Shown here piece after piece: positions 14,893 through 17,277 of a stretch of 17,277 nt of DNA. This DNA comes from JBGOUV01 sp041477815 (GTDB lineage Bacteria; Acidobacteriota; Terriglobia; Bryobacterales; JACQDG01): positions 1 through 17,277 of the forward strand of contig JBGOUV010000105.1 in assembly GCA_041477815.1 (NCBI GenBank), written 5' to 3'. The first letter of the stretch is position 1; each line of letters begins with the position of its first letter. Below the pieces are notes generated by a model, which was not told the origin of the DNA, searched no databases, and saw only the letters and a list, made by a program, of their open reading frames with translations. Both the position numbers and the translations under genes were made by a program.

Positions 14893-15532
14893 GGAAGTGC
14901 AGGTCGGCTGTTCCGCCGGCTCCCTTGTAGTGTAACCAGAAGTTCTTCACCTTCTGTTTAGGGTCCACCGGGAAGTACAGGAACCCGGTGACCGGCTTGC
15001 GGACCTCGCCCAGCGGCACTTCCTTTTCCTGCAGGGTCCCTAAGAGTGGTGTGTCCTTGGCTTTGGACGGCGCCACCGTGGCTTCGGTGGCCCCCCCGGA
15101 GTTCGCAATGGTGTCCTCCGAGCCGATACGCCGCGGTCGCCCGCCGGTGCCCGGGAGTCCGCCCACGAAGACCGGGTCACCCGACTGCGAGTAGATCGGC
15201 CGGCTCTGACCCCCGGCGCCCAGCACCAGCACCGCGGCGCCGGCAATGCGATCGGGCGATTCGGCGGTGGACCTTTCGGCATCCCGCGCCGAGCGCAACA
15301 GGAAATCTTCACGGGTCATGGTCACCGGATAGCCCCCGCGCGGGACCAGCTTTATCTCGACGATTACATACTGCCGGTTGAGGTCGGAGCCGACGGCCTT
15401 GAGTTGGGCCTCCTTGTCCAGAATCACCCGGGCGGAGATCTCCACGTCGGCGGCCTTTTCGGTGACCCAGACCGGGGTCTCCACGGCGGCCAGTAGAACT
15501 CCAGCCGTCGCCAGCGTCGCTGCGATTCGCAT
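14888..15532 (-). CDS. Secreted protein of unknown function
   Basis: The product has 214 residues. The ATG at 15532 is preceded by GGAGG at a spacing of 5, and the first residues (MRIAATLATAGVLLAAVETP) form a signal peptide, so the protein is periplasmic or secreted. The N-terminal half (about 25-90) looks like a beta-sandwich: VEISARVILDKEAQL, RQYVIVEIKLVPRGGYPVTMTREDFLLRS. The middle (about 90-165) is rich in Gly, Ser and Pro and probably disordered. The end returns to beta structure (VRKPVTGFLYFPVDPKQKVKNFWLHYKGAGGTADLHFR). The phrases on measured additions at the end (TGFLYFPV...LHYKG) resemble secreted immunoglobulin-like proteins that I cannot place in a named family. The stop codon lies in a REP-like repeat. 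The gene is divergent from the micro-ORF/VOC unit, with a shared 210-base control region between them. Confidence 0.75.
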   Translation of the reverse strand: MRIAATLATAGVLLAAVETPVWVTEKAADVEISARVILDKEAQLKAVGSDLNRQYVIVEIKLVPRGGYPVTMTREDFLLRSARDAERSTAESPDRIAGAAVLVLGAGGQSRPIYSQSGDPVFVGGLPGTGGRPRRIGSEDTIANSGGATEATVAPSKAKDTPLLGTLQEKEVPLGEVRKPVTGFLYFPVDPKQKVKNFWLHYKGAGGTADLHFR

Positions 15533-15646
15533 GGGAACCTCCGGGGGAGGCAGACAGAAGCCGCGCAGAGGATCCTTCTGTCCTCTCCTTCTGGCCGATT
15601 ATGGCACAGATTGCGCTAACAGCCCGCGGTGAAAGCCGGCCCCGTC

Positions 15647-15688
15647 CGCTCGCGGCTCAGCAAGTCGTTGATTCTGCTGAGCCGAGCG
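15647..15688 (+). repeat. Long hairpin in the divergent control region
   Basis: The arms GGCTCAGCA (15654-15662) and TGCTGAGCC (15675-15683) pair over 9 bp with a 12-base loop. After a 2-base bulge, CGCTC (15647-15651) pairs with GAGCG (15684-15688) for 5 more. No U run follows. It abuts a 22-bp palindrome. It could be a leader hairpin of the rightward transcript or an interspersed repeat. Confidence 0.55.
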
Positions 15689-15708
15689 TAGTGCAAATTT
15701 GCACTACG
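15687..15708. promoter_or_regulatory. 22-bp perfect palindrome, probable operator
   Basis: The left arm CGTAGTGCAAA is followed at once by its exact complement. Such a length is very unlikely by chance in a GC-rich background, and the AT-rich centre differs from its surroundings. It lies 35 bases before the ATG at 15743 and 155 before the start of the divergent gene, so it may control the rightward unit. The factor that binds is not identifiable from the window. Confidence 0.55.
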
Positions 15709-15742
15709 GCACTTTTGCGACGGGCTGCTAAGATGGTTGCTT

Positions 15743-15892
15743 ATGCAGCGCCCCCGCTGTGGCGCCGAGCTGGCGGAATACCGGGGCGTGCCGCGGCCGT
15801 GCGCGTGCGGTGGGGGCGGGGAGTCCGCCGCCGGCGGGTTGGTCCTGCTCGTAACGGGCGCCCTCCAACACCAGCACCGCAATAGAATATGA
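15743..15892 (+). CDS. Possible 49-residue zinc-ribbon-like membrane micro-protein
   Basis: The frame reads MQRPRCGAELAEYRGVPRPC, then ACGGGGESAAGGLVLLVTGA and LQHQHRNRI. The start RPRCGAEL and the later CAC resemble a zinc ribbon (CPxCGAEL...CxC) in which the first Cys is Arg. AAGGLVLLVTGAL could be a short membrane segment. The TGA stop overlaps the ATG of the VOC gene as ATGA, a classical coupling arrangement. This is one of the reasons to take it seriously, together with the lack of any other gene here. Against it are the missing Cys, low complexity and no clear ribosome-binding site. The longer frame at 15601-15885 in another phase looks non-coding. Confidence 0.35.
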   Translation: MQRPRCGAELAEYRGVPRPCACGGGGESAAGGLVLLVTGALQHQHRNRI

Positions 15893-16263
15893 TCGACCTG
15901 GTGAAACTCCATCACGTTTCGTTCGCGTCCAAGGACTTGGAGGCCAGCCGCCGGTTCTTCAGTGGCGTGCTGGGCCTTCCGGAAATCGAGCGGCCCGGGT
16001 TCCAGTTCTCCGGGATCTGGTACGCCCTGGGAGACCGGCAGTTGCATATTATCGAGAACCAGGCGGAGGGCGCGGACGCCGCCTCGCGGCTGAGCCGATC
16101 CGACCACGTCGCCCTGGAGGTGGCCGACGTGGAAGCGGTGCGGGCCACGCTGGAAGAACACCGCATCGCGTACCAGGAGGGCGGCAACCGGGCCTTGGGC
16201 ATGGACCAGCTCTTCTGCCGGGACCCGGACGGGCACGTCCTGGAATTTGTGAAGTACCGGTGA
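15889..16263 (+). CDS. VOC (glyoxalase/bleomycin resistance/dioxygenase fold) family protein
   Basis: The product has 124 residues, the usual size of a single VOC protein made of two beta-alpha-beta-beta-beta modules. The first module opens LVKLHHVSFASKDLEASRRFFSGVLGL, and the second SDHVALEVADVEAVRATLEEHRI. It ends FCRDPDGHVLEFVKYR, the family signature. Likely metal ligands are H9, H73 and E119; the H73-E119 spacing of 46 equals that of H64 and E110 in FosA. A fourth contact might be H53 or E56 in RQLHIIEN. Members include glyoxalase I, fosfomycin-modifying enzymes and ring-cleavage dioxygenases. Nothing here decides between these, and the single-module length does not suggest a dioxygenase. 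The protein is cytoplasmic. The ATG overlaps the stop of a possible micro-protein. The next gene follows after 49 bases. Confidence 0.9.
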   Translation: MIDLVKLHHVSFASKDLEASRRFFSGVLGLPEIERPGFQFSGIWYALGDRQLHIIENQAEGADAASRLSRSDHVALEVADVEAVRATLEEHRIAYQEGGNRALGMDQLFCRDPDGHVLEFVKYR

Positions 16264-16266
16264 GAA

Positions 16267-16298
16267 ACCGCTCCCTTACGGTCGCGGCTCGGCGCGGT
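16267..16298 (+). repeat. GC-rich imperfect inverted repeat between the VOC and barrel genes
   Basis: ACCGC (16267-16271) is complemented by GCGGT (16294-16298), and inside it ACCG...CGGT and CCGC...GCGG give alternative short stems. It shares CGCGGCTC with the hairpin region at 15651-15658. From memory such sequences recur between genes in Solibacter-type genomes; this could not be tested here. GGAG at 16299-16302 just after it serves as the ribosome-binding site of the next gene. Confidence 0.3.
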
Positions 16299-16312
16299 GG
16301 AGAATATCAATA

Positions 16313-16912
16313 ATGAATCAGATGTGCAGGCTGGGGGTAGGCGTCGCCATGGCGGCCGGCTTGGCCTATGGGCAGGCCGCCGAGGCTTCTCTCTCGGTGG
16401 GCCGGTCGATCTTTACCGACAAGAACATCGGCGATCTGGGAGTGCAGGGATCGGTCCGGGAGACGCTGAAGCTGGGGGACGGGATGCGCCTCACCGCGCG
16501 GTTCTCAATCAACTCCTGGCGGTTTCTGGGGCACGAGTTCGGCTATGGCTACGAGCGCAGCGCGCTGGACTTCGCGAGCTCCGGCAAGAGCGGCATGAAC
16601 ATCCACCAGGGCTTCTACGATTTTGTGGCGCACGCCACGCCGGAAGGGGTGTCCATCCGGCCGTTTGTGTGCGCGGGCGGCGGGTTCAGCAGCTTCTTCC
16701 CTCCCGGCACCTCGGCCTTCTCGGGAAACGGCTTCACCAAATTCAGTTATAACTACGGCGGGGGAGTAAAGGTCAAACTCTCGCCGATCTACGGCGTCCG
16801 CTTGGATGTCCGGGACTACGTCTCCGGGAAGCCCTTTGGGGACTTCATCCCCAGCGTCCAGGGCCGGCTCCACAACCTCGAGGTGTCGGCAGGGATCGCG
16901 ATTCTGTTCTAG
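16313..16912 (+). CDS. Small outer-membrane beta-barrel protein, function unknown
   Basis: The product has 199 residues. The signal peptide (MNQMCRLGVGVAMAAGLAYGQA, about 1-22) is followed by alternating-residue beta strands separated by polar turns: ASLSVGRSIFTDKNIGDLGVQGSV, MRLTARFSINSWRFLGHEFGYGYERSALDF, FYDFVAHATPEGVSIRPFVCAGGGFSSFFP, FSYNYGGGVKVKLSPIYGVRLDVRDYVSGKP and LHNLEVSAGIAILF. The aromatic C-terminus AILF fits BamA recognition. The layout matches an eight-stranded OmpA/OmpX-like barrel, and YNYGGGVKVKLSPIYGVRLDVRDYV is typical of this class. Specific function is unknown. The ATG at 16313 has GGAG 10 bases upstream; ATG at 16322 is an alternative. It may be cotranscribed with the VOC gene, 49 bases upstream, and converges with the gene ending at 16920, leaving 7 bases between the stops. 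Confidence 0.8.
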   Translation: MNQMCRLGVGVAMAAGLAYGQAAEASLSVGRSIFTDKNIGDLGVQGSVRETLKLGDGMRLTARFSINSWRFLGHEFGYGYERSALDFASSGKSGMNIHQGFYDFVAHATPEGVSIRPFVCAGGGFSSFFPPGTSAFSGNGFTKFSYNYGGGVKVKLSPIYGVRLDVRDYVSGKPFGDFIPSVQGRLHNLEVSAGIAILF

Positions 16913-16919
16913 GTAATAG

Positions 16920-17277
16920 CTAGCGGGCGATACTGATCACGGGACGGTTGGAGGGATGTCCGGCCACGGTGATGACCAGGTGCTGGTCGCCGAGCGGGGC
17001 GTCGTGGGGAATGAGGATGTTGGCCTGGGAGAGGGCCACGAAGCCGGGCGTGGCGCCCAGAAACTGGACCAGGGCGCCCCCCTCGCCGATGGTAGCGCCG
17101 ACTTCATAGGCGGAGATGGAGAGCGGGCTGGAGGGAGCGGCCTGGCCGGTGGAAAGCGGGGGATTCAGAGCGCCCTGGCCGGTGAGATAGACGGTGATAT
17201 AGGTATTGCGAGGAGCTGGAGCGGAAGGGGAGTTTAGCGTGCCGTCCTGGTTCACGGCGACGGCGCGTTCGGCGCCG
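16920..17277 (-). CDS. TIGR03437-like protein, C-terminal part
   Basis: The frame is open to the right edge; about 118 residues are visible, beginning GAERAVAVNQDGTLNSPSAPAPRNTYITVYLTGQGAL. The pattern AVAVNQDGTLNS-n-P, then PRNTYITVYLTGQGALNPPL, YEVGATIGEGGALVQFLGATPGFVALSQANILIPHDAPLGDQHLVITVAGHPSNRPVISIAR, matches the C-terminal beta-rich region described as TIGR03437, frequent at the ends of large secreted proteins in Solibacter and relatives. By analogy it resembles IPT/TIG-like modules, and it probably helps surface or extracellular proteins. The GTG at 17255 would be an in-frame start, but it lies inside the conserved motif, so the gene almost certainly begins outside the window. The N-terminal domains that would define its function are not visible. 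Confidence 0.8.
   Translation of the reverse strand, partial: GAERAVAVNQDGTLNSPSAPAPRNTYITVYLTGQGALNPPLSTGQAAPSSPLSISAYEVGATIGEGGALVQFLGATPGFVALSQANILIPHDAPLGDQHLVITVAGHPSNRPVISIAR

Noticed and set aside
15601..15885. 94-residue plus-strand frame
   Set aside because: It runs through the hairpin and palindrome and is Arg/Ala-rich without motifs. The shorter frame at 15743-15892 in another phase is the better candidate.
1..17277. CRISPR arrays, tRNA or rRNA genes, prophage or defence genes
   Set aside because: No regularly spaced direct repeats, no cloverleaf or rRNA-like stretch and no relevant proteins were found on either strand by reading.

Overview
The window most likely comes from an acidobacterium of the Bryobacterales/Solibacter lineage. 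The grounds are high GC content, a very large TonB-dependent receptor with an N-terminal carboxypeptidase-regulatory-like domain, a BamA with a long proline-rich N-terminus, kinesin-light-chain-type TPRs, and at the right edge a C-terminal region resembling the Solibacter-type TIGR03437 family. The assignment is inference from gene content; no rRNA or tRNA gene is present.

Layout. (1) 1-377: the 3' end of a glutamate synthase small subunit. (2) 416-7412, plus strand: a three-gene run of a Tat-exported GH116 glycosidase, a DapA/NanA-type aldolase and a SusC/Oar-like TonB-dependent receptor. Together they look like a unit for taking up a glycan or glycoside, removing sugars from it and breaking down a keto-acid. 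(3) 7409-8822, minus strand: a TPR protein and a TetR repressor, with a GACCG/CGGTC-type palindrome on each side of tetR, followed by a small uncharacterised gene (8897-9151). (4) About 9253-10757: one intact insertion sequence with an ISNCY/IS1202-like DDE transposase and doubled terminal boxes. (5) 10782-14491, minus strand: bamA followed by ompH/skp, the outer-membrane protein assembly pair. (6) 14492-14887: a gene-free spacer holding an inverted pair of REP-like GC-rich double hairpins; one copy supplies the stop codon of the next gene. (7) 14888-15532, minus strand: a secreted protein of unknown function. (8) 15533-16912: a divergent regulatory region with a hairpin and a 22-bp perfect palindrome, then a possible 49-residue zinc-ribbon-like small protein coupled by ATGA overlap to a VOC/glyoxalase-fold protein, then a small outer-membrane beta-barrel protein. 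(9) 16920-17277, minus strand: the C-terminus of a TIGR03437-like protein running off the edge.

No CRISPR array, prophage, defence island or RNA gene was seen. The most unusual elements are non-coding: the paired TetR-type operators, the REP-like pair, the doubled boxes at the IS ends, and the palindrome/hairpin cluster at 15647-15708. Among the proteins, the aldolase with a changed GTTGE motif and the coupled micro-ORF deserve attention.
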